A stretch of 64,000 bases of DNA from Macrothele yani (lineage: Eukaryota > Arthropoda > Arachnida > Araneae > Macrothelidae). The notes below the pieces were generated by a model, which saw only the letters and a list, made by a program, of their open reading frames with translations, ran no database searches and had not been told where the DNA came from. A program made the translations under genes and the position numbers. Positions within the stretch are counted from its first letter, which is position 1, and the number at the start of each line of letters is the position of its first letter. Where the stretch lies: positions 52,790,469 to 52,854,468 of the forward strand of contig CM076996.1 in assembly GCA_039090855.1 (NCBI GenBank). Direction: 5' to 3'. This document shows positions 23,427-34,429 of the stretch, piece by piece.

Positions 23427-24203
23427 TGTTTGAGCAGTGAGTGGCCATTGCAAGTAATTATCTGCTTTCTGTCCAAATTTTATGCAAACCTCTTGGTCTT
23501 GGTGTAACTACGAATGCTCTTTTATCGTTTGGTTTTACGTGAAGATGACATCGATAATAGATAATAATTTTAATCACACTGTATATAGTTCTTTTATTTC
23601 ATTGATTCTTTTAAACTTCATTTTCATTTTTTATTTGAATTTTGACTCTGGCTGTAAGTTTTCATATAAACCTGTGAGTGTTTTTAGTTCTACGAACTTA
23701 GTCTGCATGAACCTGTTAACTCCCGAACGTCCGAGATAGGCACCTGTGATTAAAACAGCCAACAATAACCTTCCCAGTTGGGCCATATAGGGTCAGTGCA
23801 ATCATTTTGAACAAGTTATAATAGTTGAAATATTTTATATCCCACATCCTTAAATAATTATGCTATAGCAGGAATTACGTGGCAAATGTCCACTTGACTT
23901 GAAGACATTTATAACGTGTGTAACAGTAATAATAATAGTTATACAACTATTAACATATTCAGATTATGTGCTTATCGTTTTCTTACAGTGAATTTGATGT
24001 GTACTACATTTACTTGTGTCAGTATCTAAAAAATATTGCCCATTCTCTGTGAAAAAGAAGAAAAAAATACAGGATTTTCCTTATACAAAGAGTGTGGCCT
24101 GTTGTGGTAATGAAAAGTTGAGCAACTTTTCAATGCTACAACTCTCTCTTTTTTTCCAGTTAAAAATGTTAATTTTCTAATAAATCTCCTCTTTGTTTTC
24201 CAG

Positions 24204-24296
24204 TTACGCACCATAAGAAGGACATACAACTTCATGGCAGCAGATTGTGTGGCAGCACAAGAGTGGGTGGAGAAAATTCAGGCCTGCCTACAGTGA
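24204..24296 (+). CDS. Sbf: Sbf last coding exon and stop
   Basis: The exon begins after acceptor TTTTCCAG and reads LRTIRRTYNFMAADCVAAQE, WVEKIQACLQ, then TGA (24294-24296). With the exon at 11483-11614 it completes the PH domain. The C-terminal helix (AxxWxxKIQxCL) matches Sbf/MTMR5/13 proteins, which end at this position. Phase 0 joins phase 0, and both exons start with a Leu codon after AG. Regulation is not visible beyond the long 3' UTR. Confidence 0.93.
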   Translation, partial: LRTIRRTYNFMAADCVAAQEWVEKIQACLQ

Positions 24297-26449
24297 TGCA
24301 AACTATGTATAGCTGCTATGAGTGTAAAGTGTTGCTCCACATTTACTACAACATCCTCACCCCCTTCCCGTTTTTCACAAATTCATAAGAGGTATTGTGA
24401 AAACATTTTTGCATAGTTGTTAAAAATGTGAAAGTGCTGGCCACTTTGTTATGGCATATCAGACATTGTTATTGAAAGAATCTTATTTTAGTGGACATGA
24501 TGCCACTTAATACTCTAGCAGATTGCTCATTACAAAGTAGTGAGAAACCATTGTTTCTTGTTTTCTCAAAGAATTCAGAAGAACTGCTGTTTCGATGTGT
24601 ACAGTTTGATTATTAATCACTCAAGAATGATGCCAAGTACCTGTTAGCCAAACAAAACGTGTGACTTCATTTTTTTTTTTTGTACGTTCATTAGTGTGTA
24701 TATCTATGTGTTGAAATGGATCATTCTTCATCTGTTACGCAAGTATTTAAAGATCGTGTCTAATCCAAAAATGTTTGGCTGACATAAATTCGGAAAAATG
24801 TTTTAAAAAGCTTCAGTGATAATTTATCACTGTATATTAACAGAGTTGCTTCTGTAAGCTTTGAAATATTCATATCAGTTGTGTAGTGCTAACCATTCTA
24901 AAAAATAAAACAGATTAATGAGCTACCAGTGGCTTGTGACCTGAAAAATATTTTTTATTTGTTGAAAGACTTTACCATTTTTATTTTATTTTTATTTTTT
25001 TCATCATAGACAACCTAATTATGAAATCCAGATTGGTGCTCTCTGTATTAAATAATTAAACATATGTAGTATATTGGAAGACTAGTCTTTATAAAATGTG
25101 TTATCCATGTAACAAAATCTGCTGTATATATGATGTGTGCGTGTTTCTTTCTGAAACAAATATCTCAGAGGCGTGCATGCAGATATAAAAAAATTTGATT
25201 TAGTAATGAATTAATAAAAAATAAAGTATGTGATGCATAATCTGTATCCACAAGATACATTGGAATATATTTGTCCACACTGTAGCTTGTGAAAAGGCTT
25301 TTTTTTTTTATTATTATTTTTTTATTGAATTTGTTTTTTCACTTGATTTGCCACTTATGTTATTTTGTAATTGCTAATGATATTTGTTTCTTGTAAGTTT
25401 GAATCATGTAACAAAATATACAAAGTTCTATCACATAATAATATGATTTCGTGTCATATCTGTGCCCCTTCCGCACTAAAAATAGAGCCTGTGTATTTTC
25501 CTTTTGATTTAGATTTTTTTCTTTCTTCTATGTTATGTTTGAAAAATACCTTTTTTTATTTTGTTATAGTATTCGGTATTTTGTTTAAAACAGTAGTTGA
25601 GTCTACCTTTTTTACTATTATACATTTGTAGTGTTACATTTACTCATATTTAGCTCATTTATGTTACTAACCGATGTTTATGAGCAGTTAATTGTATGCC
25701 TTTTCTGTAATGCACTTTCGTGAAAGCATTTGTGATCATGTTAAATAAGAAATGCAATTACATCAAATCTATTATTAAAGTTTCTGCTTTGCATGAGCGC
25801 CATAAAATGATATAAAAAGTTTTAGTGAATTTTATTTATATGGGTTTAAAATGTACAATATGAAGTTTGGGTTAAAAAATTCATAATATGAAGTGTAGGT
25901 TTCTGATTTTTTGTGTTGCTCTTGTGGCAGCTTTTGCATTTCTGAATTTCAAAATCTAAGTTGTTTTAATTGCATTTCTTAATGAACTTAAGTTCTCATT
26001 AAAATTTAATGTTGCAAAATTTTCACTAATTTTTAAAAGAATGAAATGAAGACTTTCTGTAAACTTCCTTCATTGAAAGCATCTCTCCTGCATTGATGGG
26101 CACACACACACACATCTGTCTACCTATCTTTATATATTTATACTTTAAGTATACATATAAAGTTCTGCATCCAAAATGAATTACTTTATATTAAATTCAG
26201 CTAGTGTAGCCATTTGTAAAGTTTAAAAATGGCTCTATTTTATATATATTATAAAACTCAGCTGTATGTTTTATATTTTTGCATCATTTGGGTACTCTAA
26301 CAATCTGTTTGCTGCTTTGTGGCAATGTATCATAAAACCCAAAATGCATTTGGGTGAATTAAAAAAATAGGAGCACTTTTGTTAAATATTACGCATGACA
26401 TTTCAGCTATGGTAGTTCATAAATTCAAATCAAAGAAATGTTGTTGTTT

Positions 26450-26492
26450 TTTCGTTCCTGTGAGAGGGTTTCCCTCCCTCACAGGAATGAAA
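26450..26492. repeat. Stem-loop in the presumed Sbf 3' UTR
   Basis: TTCGTTCCTGTGAGAGGG and CCTCCCTCACAGGAATGAA are inverted copies with two differences and a TTTC-like loop. It is either a small foldback insertion or a structured UTR element. Confidence 0.6.
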
Positions 26493-27579
26493 AAAATAAT
26501 CCATCAAGATATTTCCTCTGCCATATAGTTTTAGTTGCAGAAATACCAGTGTTTAAAATAAAGTTTAATTCCTTTGATTTCCCAAAATGAGCAGCATATT
26601 TTTACTTTTTATGCTTACCATGCAATGTGTCTTGTAGAAGCTATCACAAATTCATTTTACTGATTTTTATTCCTGCTGATGCTGTTATTTGTTAGCATAG
26701 ACTGCTTCTTACCCAGCCTCAGTGTACTTGTGTGTTTGTTCCATTATGAAGTTGGTTTGAGGGAACTAGTTTTCTTTTTTCGTTGTTGTTTGTGTTTTAA
26801 CGAGGGAGGCAAAGTTTTTGTGTGGGTTTGTTAATGAAGTGTTTTTCTTCTTCTTTAGTTCCTGTGCAATAGCAGAGGAATCATCTGCTTAAATAATAAA
26901 ACAGTTCTTTTTCGATATTTTAAAGCTATTTGAAGTTCTCTTTGAAACTGGGTATATTGTGTAATTTTGCTTTCTCCATAACCTAACATTCAAGCTGCTG
27001 TGGTGTTGATCTCTAAATTACAATTTTAGCCATTCCTAGTAGAGACCCTAGGCAGCTGTCTTTTTGTTTAACACTGAATGCTAGCTTTCTCCATGAAAGC
27101 TAGAATATGATAAATTTTTGTTGTTATTCTGTTTGTTTAAATTTCATCTTGGCCTTTTTTCCTTTTTTTTTTTTTTTTTTTCTGAGATAAAACTACATGT
27201 GCTTTTGAATGCATGGTTGTTACCCATTCAGAAGTGTTTTAATTCACTCACAGTTGTATGTGGTCCCCCCCCTCTCCAAAAATAGTAATAAATAGTGATG
27301 CATGCAGAGGTGAATAATATACTTAAAGAAAATTCCTCCCTTTTTGGCAGAAAGTTATAAAACCCCATATTATTAACACAGCAATTAATAGTGATGTATT
27401 TTTTTCCATGTATATGAGAAGAATACTTCTTCCATACAATTTTCCATAGAACACATTGTTTTCACTTTCACAGGAAAATTAAATTACGTTGTAATCACAA
27501 GCAGATGATAAAATAACTTGGACCACTTTAAACGCATGGCCAGAGTGAATTGCCACAGCACTCACTGTTGAATTTAATA

Positions 27580-29002
27580 CACTGACGAAAAAAAATCCCA
27601 ACACCACGAAAAGATAGTTGTAGAGGAATGAAATGGTGGCAATACATTTGTATAGGTAACATATTTAATCGATTAAGGTTTCAAGATCACAGCTTATTAT
27701 AAGCATGAGAAAAGCCATTTTAAATGTGAAATGCTGGTACATTAATAACCGGTGTAACCGCCAGAATGTTGAATGCAAGCACGCAAACGTTCATGCATTG
27801 TGTCGTACAGGTGCTGGATGTCAGTTTGTGGGATGGAGTTCCACGCCTGTTGCACTAGGTCGGTCAATACAGGTATGGTTAATGCCGGTTGGGGGTGACG
27901 CTGGAGTTGTCGTCCAATGGTGTCCCATACGTGCTCGATTGGTGAAAGATCTGGTGATCTAGCAGGCCATGGCAACATGTCGACACTGTAGAGCATGTTG
28001 GGTTACAACAGCGGTATGCGGGCGAGCGTTATCCTGTTGAAAAACACCCCTGGAATGCTGTTCATGAATGGCAGCACAACAGGTTGAATCACCAGACCGA
28101 CGTACACCTGTGCCGTCAGGGTGCGTGGGATAACCACGAGAGTGCTCCTGCTGTCATAGGAAATTGCTCCCCAGACCATAACTCCAGGTGTAGGTCCAGT
28201 GTGTCTCAGCCGCAGACAGGTTAGTTGCAGGCGCTCACCTGGCCTCCTTCTAACCAACACACGGCCATCACTGGCACCCAGGCAGCAGAACCGGCTTTCA
28301 TCAGAAAACACAACAGATCTCCACTCCGTCCTCCAATGAGCTCTAGCTTGACACCGCTGACGTCGTAAACGGCAGTGGTTTGGAGTAAGTGGAATGCACG
28401 CTACAGGGCGTCTGGCTAGGAGCTGTTCTTCAAGTAACCAATTTGTAACAGTTCGTTGTGTCACTGTGGTGGCAACTGCAGCTCGAATTGCTGCCGCAGA
28501 TGCGGTACGATGCGCCACGGCCATACGCCGTACACGGCGGTCTTCCCTCTCAGTAGTGCCACGTGGCCGGCCGGAACCCGGTCTTCTTGAGGCAGTACCT
28601 TCCCTTGACCACCGCTGCCAACAATCATGCACAGTGGCTACATTCCTGCCAAGTCGTTCTGCAATATTGCGGAAAGAAAATCCACCTTCTCGTAGCCCTA
28701 TTACACGACCACGTTCAAACTCCGTGAGCTGTTGATAATGGCTTCTTCGTCTTCTTAAAGGCATTCTTGACTAACATCAACACACTACGTCGAATCTCAA
28801 CGATAACTAACGCTCACGAATGTTACAGCGCATATTTACAGCAAACCTGCTTTGCATGTTCTGAGGCGCTACTAGCGCCACACGTATGCGCTGAGCGCGA
28901 AATTTGCATAGACGTCATCTTACAGATGTACTCTCACCGCCTACCAACTGTCGTTTATCTAACACAACCCCTTCTTGGTGTTGGGATTTTTTTCCGTCAG
29001 TG
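27580..29002 (-). mobile_element. Tc1-like transposon with TIRs and TA duplication
   Basis: The left end CACTGACGAAAAAAAATCCC and the inverted right end (CACTGACGGAAAAAAATCCC) are flanked by TA at 27578-27579 and 29003-29004. The length is 1,423 bp. It is more GC-rich than the UTR-like host sequence around it. This looks like a family that is abundant in several arthropods. Confidence 0.92.
27742..28764 (-). pseudogene. Tc1 transposase with two frame shifts
   Basis: ATG at 28764 starts MPLRRRRSHYQQLTEFERGR, with paired-like HTH (SFRNIAERLGRNVATVHDCW) and a GRPR motif (RPGSGRPRGTT). VVFSDESRFC supplies the first catalytic Asp. The frame breaks in a T-run near 28040, where the second motif QQDNARPHTA reads in another frame. 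It returns near 27996 with MLPWPARSPDLSPIEHVWD for the last Asp/Glu. The C-terminus at 27742 ends HSGGYTGY. Apart from the two shifts the protein is complete. Confidence 0.9.
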
Positions 29003-31230
29003 TACGAAAGGACTTTACAGCCAGGTATTGCTTGTTTCCGTACAAGAAACAAATTAATGTATTTTGTTCTTTACTATTCATTAGCCTCACATTGCAGTAG
29101 AAATATACTTACCATAAAGCCATGCTGCATCCAAATAAAATAGCCACACAAACAGAACTTCTGTTTATAATGCTGAATGTATAAATAATGCATCAATTTG
29201 AAAGTGGTAACTTTTGGTACAAAGACATTGTACAAAACTTTTGTATCCATTTTAGTTGCTTAAATTTTGAACTGGATCATTAAAAAAGTGTATTATTGTA
29301 GAATTATTTAAAATAATGGCTTTTTTTAGTAAAAGGAACTATTCTGAGGCAGTTGTGTTGTATGAACATTCCTTCTGCTTATTTACAACTTGATTCTATA
29401 TCTAGCAAGTTATAAAATGGTGCTCAGTTTCATAATTTTTTGTGTGTGTGTAAAATCTTGAATTTTTTAGCTTGATTGAAGATTTTAGAAATGATGTTGA
29501 AATGCCATTCATTATCTTTATCCTCATAAGTTATGATGTATAGTACTCATAAAATTTCTGAAAAATGAATGTCAAATTCTAACACTTCGATACATCACAT
29601 GTGAAATTTTGCCCTTTCTTTTTTAAAAACTATAGATACTTTAAAGTAGTATTTACATTATTACTGGAGGGAAGTGAAAATCTTCCTCTCTCCTCCTTTT
29701 TGAAAAAAGTTACTCAAAGTTCAATGTAACTAGACATGAATCAAATGAGACCAATGAATGAAGATTTCCAGCTGCTGGAAAGAAATATTGAAAACATACA
29801 TCTTTATGTATCATGATATCAGTTTTCAGATTCCTGTTAGGTACAATTTTACTAAGCATGTATTTTGTGGATCATGAGATATGCTAAAACCATTATTTCT
29901 TCCTTGTGATTCTGTATGTGAAATTTTTACTGGGGTGTTAGTTTCAGCGGGAGGAAAATAATAGGATTTTTTATGAGCTGTTGTTTAAAGCTCAGAAGAT
30001 TTAATTACCAATAAACAAGGGCCTTTTATGTACACAAATGCTGATGTAATAATGCTTTTTGAGGTTCACTAAACATTGTAACAGGAAAGGTAAAAGATTA
30101 CTTGACTGGTCTTCCTTTAGAAATTGCCAAATCACTTTTGAAATGAATCTGTTTTGTGTATTTTCTTATACCTAGGTATGTGAGAGCTTGCTGGAATTGG
30201 TGTCTATGATAATTTTTTTACTGTGTTTTTTCATTTACATATCATGTGCCATGCTTGTTTTGGTACCTTGATATAACAGTATATGTATTTTTAGTTCTCA
30301 TTCATTTGGCTTCCATTTTTACAGCAATGTTTTGAAATCACTTTTGTCTCAGTGTTTGTTTTGTATAATTCTTCAAAGTATATTTAAGTTCTTACTCTAT
30401 TGTTGCATTTTAATTTTTATTTAAATTTTTGAACTAAAATTTTGTACTTTCTTATAAGAAACAGCACTTCTATTTGTTACATCTAATGCACTTATCTTGT
30501 ACAGCCCCCCCCCTCCCCCAATTCTTTTTTTTTTTTTTTATGTTAATGTGGTAAATTTAGAAATTTGTTTCTAAATGTGTATAGTATTCAGAGAGATTTA
30601 TTACTGTGACATACTGTATAAATTGAAAGGCAAGTCTGAAAATCTGCTTTTATTGATGTCTTTTTCTGTGTATTCAGATCACTGTATTTTGCACCTGACA
30701 TTGTAAATAGGAAATCCATGTATACATTCTATATTAATTGAAGCTATTAAAATGTTGTTTACAAAAATGTGTTGCATTTTAATGATTTATACTTCTAATT
30801 TTCCTCTTGTCTGAAATCATTAGTTTTATGGATGTATTGTCCCACTTAGCTTTATATACTGCATACAGACAAGAAGCTGAACGAGACAATTTTCTAGAAG
30901 TTGAAAACTCCTCAGACAGAGCTCCGCGGCTCGTTATCCAACTCTCAAAAAGATACCAGACTCAGATTATTCAAGCCTACGCACCCAGCACAAGTCATCC
31001 TGAGGAAGAAATTGGAGAATTTTATGAGAAAATTTGCCATCTACCGTATATACTCGCGTATAAGTCGATCCCCCACTTTCAGAGGAAAAAATCATAAGAA
31101 ATCGGAAACTCGCGTATAAGTCAATCCCGGAATGAGAAAAAAAAAAATTTCAATGAATTTATTCAAAAACATTTGAAAACGAAAAAAATTATATATATAA
31201 TACTAAATTTAATTTGCATACCCAAAAACT

Positions 31231-32565
31231 TCATCGGGACCCTTCAAAATCCGATTCCGAGTCAGACTCGCAAAACAGTTCAAAAAAGTCTTTCTCCGTC
31301 ATCTGCGTGTCATCATAAACATCAGTATTCCCATCTATGCCTGTGTCATCAGAATCACTGTCATCATCACTCATAAAAATCTCATCATCCTCTGTGCCAT
31401 CAAGTTTGTTACTAATGCAACATTTCTTGAATGATTTTACGACCATTTCCGCAGGTATCGCATCCCAAGCATCCTTGACCCATCGCGCAATCAAAACGAC
31501 ATCCGGCTTCTTTAGATTTCCGCCCTTGGTTTCAGTCGGCAAATCGGAACTTATCCAATCTGCCCAATACCTCCGCACATTGTCCTTGAAGGGCTTATTA
31601 AGGCAGACATCTAGTGGTTGAAGAACAGATGTCAACCCACCTGGGATGACAGCAAGAGTTGTTTTTGAATTTTCTGCAGTTTTTTTCACTTCTGCACAAC
31701 GGTGTGCAACAAACATATCCCACACCAAAAGAGAAGGTTTCCTCAAAAGTGCACCTGGCCTTTTGTTCCACACATTCTGTAACCAGTCAATTGTTCCGGA
31801 TTCGTTCATCCATCCTTTTTCATGAGCACGAACGAGCACACCAGACGGAAAGACAACGCTTTTCGGCAGAGTTTTGCGTTTGAAAATAATTACCGGAGGT
31901 AGCTTACTGCCGTCAGCCAAACAGGAAAGAACAACCGTGAAACTGGATTTTTCGTGGCCAGTCTTTTTGATCAAGATATTTTTTTCGCCCTTTTGGTTCA
32001 CCGTCTTATTTCCAGGAAGGTCGAAACACATGGCAGTTTCATCCATGTTCCCTATTTGAGAAAGTTCAAAAGCAGTCTCTTTTCTCTTTTGAATTGCGTA
32101 CTTTTGAAATTCCATTATCTTTGCCACGAGGTAACTTTTGTGCAATATTGGTGCGCTGGCGTAGACACAACCCATAGCGGTTCATGAACCTTGTGCACCA
32201 ACCTGGTGAGGCATGAAAAGTGTTATTTGCGGCTGCAAACTTTTCATCTTTTGCGAGCTTCATTGCTCGCAAACGTATACCAGTTCGCGTTACAATGTAA
32301 CCATTTTGTCTGCAGCCCACAATCCAATCATTCAAGACACTTTCCAGCTCTGGGAAAGATGTCGTTCCACGGCGCAGCGCCTTTTGCGATTTTGGGATTT
32401 TCACCAAGTCCGGGTTTTTTTACGCCAATCTCGAATCAGTTTTTCGTTAATGCCAAATTGACGTGAAGCAGCACAGTTGTTAGTATTTTCTGCAAAAGAA
32501 ACCACTTTCAACTTGAATCCTGCGTTATAGGACATCCGTTTCTTTACACAATCCGTGTCACCCAT
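31231..32565 (-). pseudogene. pogo/Tigger-family transposase with two frame shifts
   Basis: ATG at 32565 starts MGDTDCVKKRMSYNAGFKLK, with a psq-type HTH (ASRQFGINEKLIRDWRK). An A-run slip near 32410 leads to VKIPKSQKALRRG and a CENP-B-type HTH (ESVLNDWIVGCRQNG, SPGWCTRFMNRYGL). A second shift near 32120 gives the DDE_1 core: QIGNMDETAMCFDLP, LLVWDMFVAHRC and IPGGLTSVLQPLDVCLNKPF. The tail is acidic (DDDSDSDDTG) and ends at 31231. It is nearly complete and the motifs are intact, so inactivation is recent. Confidence 0.9.
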
Positions 32566-32828
32566 AATAAGAGAAGCGAGACACGTGCGATTAAGAACTA
32601 GCAACACCTAACACTGGCTGTCGCATGGCTCCGTTACCAAAGAAAAACGCTTCACGCGATATTCTTTGCCGTTACGTCGAAGATCAGTGCAATCAACTGG
32701 TAGTCGGAAGGGCAGAGCTCTTTCTATGCTCGGCTGTGACTGCGCTGTGGATACGCAAAGCCAGGAGAGAGACTTCTCAAAGCGCGGAGAAATTCTTAGG
32801 TTTGTGATTTCGTAATTCTACCACATCG

Positions 32829-32922
32829 GCGTTTTTTCTTTCTTTCTTTCTTTCTTTTTTTTTTTTCTTTCGGAGGGTTGCGATTTCGTAATTAATACCG
32901 CATCGGCATTTTTTTTTTTTTT
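32829..32922. repeat. Poly-T and CTTT simple repeats inside the pogo element
   Basis: A CTTT microsatellite with poly-T (about 32837-32870) and a second poly-T (32910-32928) lie between the transposase start and the right TIR. They are simple-sequence expansions with no other feature. Confidence 0.7.
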
Positions 32923-33093
32923 TTTTTGGCCTTTTGCCTCACGGGAAGAACTTTTAGACTTACGATTTTTTAGACCCCGCGTATAAGTCGACCCCATTAC
33001 TTTGAAGCTCTCATTTTGTCCCAAATTTCTCGACTTATACGCAAGTATATACAGTAAATAACAAAGGCAAACAGCACTTGAAGATTATTATGG

Positions 33094-33292
33094 TGGTCTA
33101 AAGGATGGCCTCTGATCATTTGTCTGAAAGGGTCTGGGTTCGAATCCCGGTGAATCATGGATGTTGTGTTTGTCTTACAGCACTGGCTCTCTCCCTTTCC
33201 TGGAACCAGTGACCCTAAATTAGGGACGGGTGACTGCTTATAGCCCATTGAATTGCTCATGGTGGTCGTTAAACCTCCAATAAAAAAAAACA
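33094..33292 (+). repeat. tRNA-SINE copy, 5'-truncated
   Basis: The SINE body (TGGTCTAAAGGATGGCC... B-box GGGTTCGAATCCC ... CGTTAAACCTCCAAT) with an A tail lies between ATTATTATGG-like and ATCATTATGG flanks, an imperfect duplication. It lacks the first ~17 bp of the tRNA head. It is inserted in the LINE endonuclease just before the GDFNAKTGN motif. Confidence 0.85.
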
Positions 33293-34429
33293 ATCATTAT
33301 GGGTGATTTCAATGCGAAAACAGGGAACAGCATTAGAATGAAACTTTGGTAGGTAAATTTGGTCACAGAAACCAGCATGGAAATAATTTCGTAGAGTTTG
33401 CAGAGGCAGAAAGGTTTTTCATCGGGAACCCATTTTTCAAGAAAAAGCCTTACAGAAAATGAGTGTGGAGACATCCCAATGTATTTACAAGTGAAATTCA
33501 TTGTATTATTTGTAATAAGAAATTTGTCATCGAAAACTGCAGTGTGCTGAACAGGTTCAACACAGATAGTGACCATAGAATGTTGAGATGTAAAATGCAC
33601 TAACACTAAATTCAAACGTGGCAAGCTTATAAATCAAACAAAATGTATTGGCATGGCCGACCTTAAAAATCACTATAATAATTCCTTCAAGTTAGAACTG
33701 AGGAACTGATTATCTGCTCTAGGAGGTCTAACATCGGAAGGATTGGACATCTCTGAAGTTAACAGAAAACTAACCAAGGCAAATGGAAACGGCAACAAAA
33801 ATAGGTGGTGCTAAGAACAAGTTGCATGTGAAGTAATTTTCAGGAAAAACAAAAATGCTGATGCCAAAGAGAAGGGAGATGAGGACAAATAATGAAAATT
33901 TAACTTTGAAAGTGGAATACATTGAGCAATGCAAGACTGTACAAAAAAGTATCACTGAAGACATAAGGAAATTCAATTGTGAACTAGTGAGAAAAGCAAT
34001 TGAAAACAACAAAAGTCTGAAAAAAACAAAGGGCCATCTCAATAAGGGAAGAAAACAGATTATGACACTCAGAAAAGAAGGTGGTACTGTAACAAGAAAT
34101 AGAGGTGAAATTTTGACAAGAGTGAAAGATTTATACACAAAACTGTATGAAAGCGATGATACATCTTTTCCAAACGTTAAGAATGGTACCAGTACCAAAG
34201 TTCCACCAGTCCTCCCGGCAGAAGTAACACATGCAATTGAGAACATGAAATGGGGAAGATGGAATTACTGTGGACATAATACAAGAAACCAATTGAGAAA
34301 GAAACTACATTCATTTAAGTTTTCACTAGAGAGGCACGAGCTGTGGAAATGCATTCTCTGGACTGATTAATCACTCTTCACAATCTGGCAGTCCAACAAA
34401 TGAGCCTGGGTGTGGAGTATGTGTGTGTA

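Larger units (their letters stand above)
20136..23797 (+). mobile_element. Canonical Penelope-like element, right copy of an inverted pair
   Basis: The + strand copy mirrors 17738-20135. It carries the RT segment at about 20240-20760, is then interrupted at 20846-22307 by a DNA transposon, and resumes with the rest of RT and GIY-YIG at 22308-23132. The 3' tail runs to 23797 and includes a hammerhead-like motif at 23377-23426. The 5' edge abuts the left copy with self-complementary sequence (ATAAGGACCC, AGCTTTCAAA repeats). Confidence 0.82.
11615..24203 (+). other. Sbf: Last intron of Sbf, 12.6 kb, filled with transposons
   Basis: The donor GTGAGT is at 11615 and the acceptor TTTGTTTTCCAG ends at 24203. 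The intron holds a 4.3-kb hAT element, a tRNA-like remnant, a mariner fragment, a head-to-head pair of Penelope-like copies and a DUF4817-type transposon. Intervening stretches (11615-12192, 16491-16933 and 23798-24203) are AT-rich without recognisable features. Confidence 0.85.
24297..30780 (+). other. Sbf: Presumed long Sbf 3' UTR / downstream region
   Basis: This is AT-rich sequence without coding traces apart from the Tc1 at 27580-29002. Poly(A) signals AATAAA occur at 24904, 25213, 25220, 26557 and 26895, so alternative 3' ends are possible. A local hairpin is at 26450-26492 (CATTCCTGTGAG arms), and a second (CTAGCTTTC / GAAAGCTAG) is near 27078-27102. Where the transcript really ends cannot be told from sequence alone. 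Confidence 0.45.
31044..33054 (-). mobile_element. pogo-type transposon with repeated TIR motif
   Basis: The left end CCGTATATACTCGCGTATAA and the inverted right end (CTGTATATACTTGCGTATAA) are flanked by TA (31042-31043 and 33055-33056). Each end carries a second internal copy of CGCGTATAAGTC (about 31107 and 32979), in matching orientation. That gives two presumptive binding sites per end. The length is 2,011 bp. It sits inside the LINE fragment. Confidence 0.9.
30807..34370 (+). pseudogene. RTE-like LINE, endonuclease and linker region, decayed and interrupted
   Basis: The first part (30870-31040) reads RLVIQLSKRYQTQIIQAYAP and EEEIGEFYEKICHL, matching the apurinic-endonuclease domain of RTE/BovB-type LINEs. 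After a pogo insertion (31044-33054) and a SINE (33094-33292) it resumes with IIMGDFNAKTGN, the conserved catalytic Asp-Asn motif, and runs with many stops to a linker-like LPAEVTHAIENMKWG at about 34220-34250. The RT domain is absent. Removing both insertions brings the reading back together at KICHL / NKGKQHLKIIMGDFN. Confidence 0.7.

Noticed and set aside
28394..28735. + strand 113-codon frame in the Tc1 element
   Set aside because: It is an antisense shadow of the transposase HTH region.
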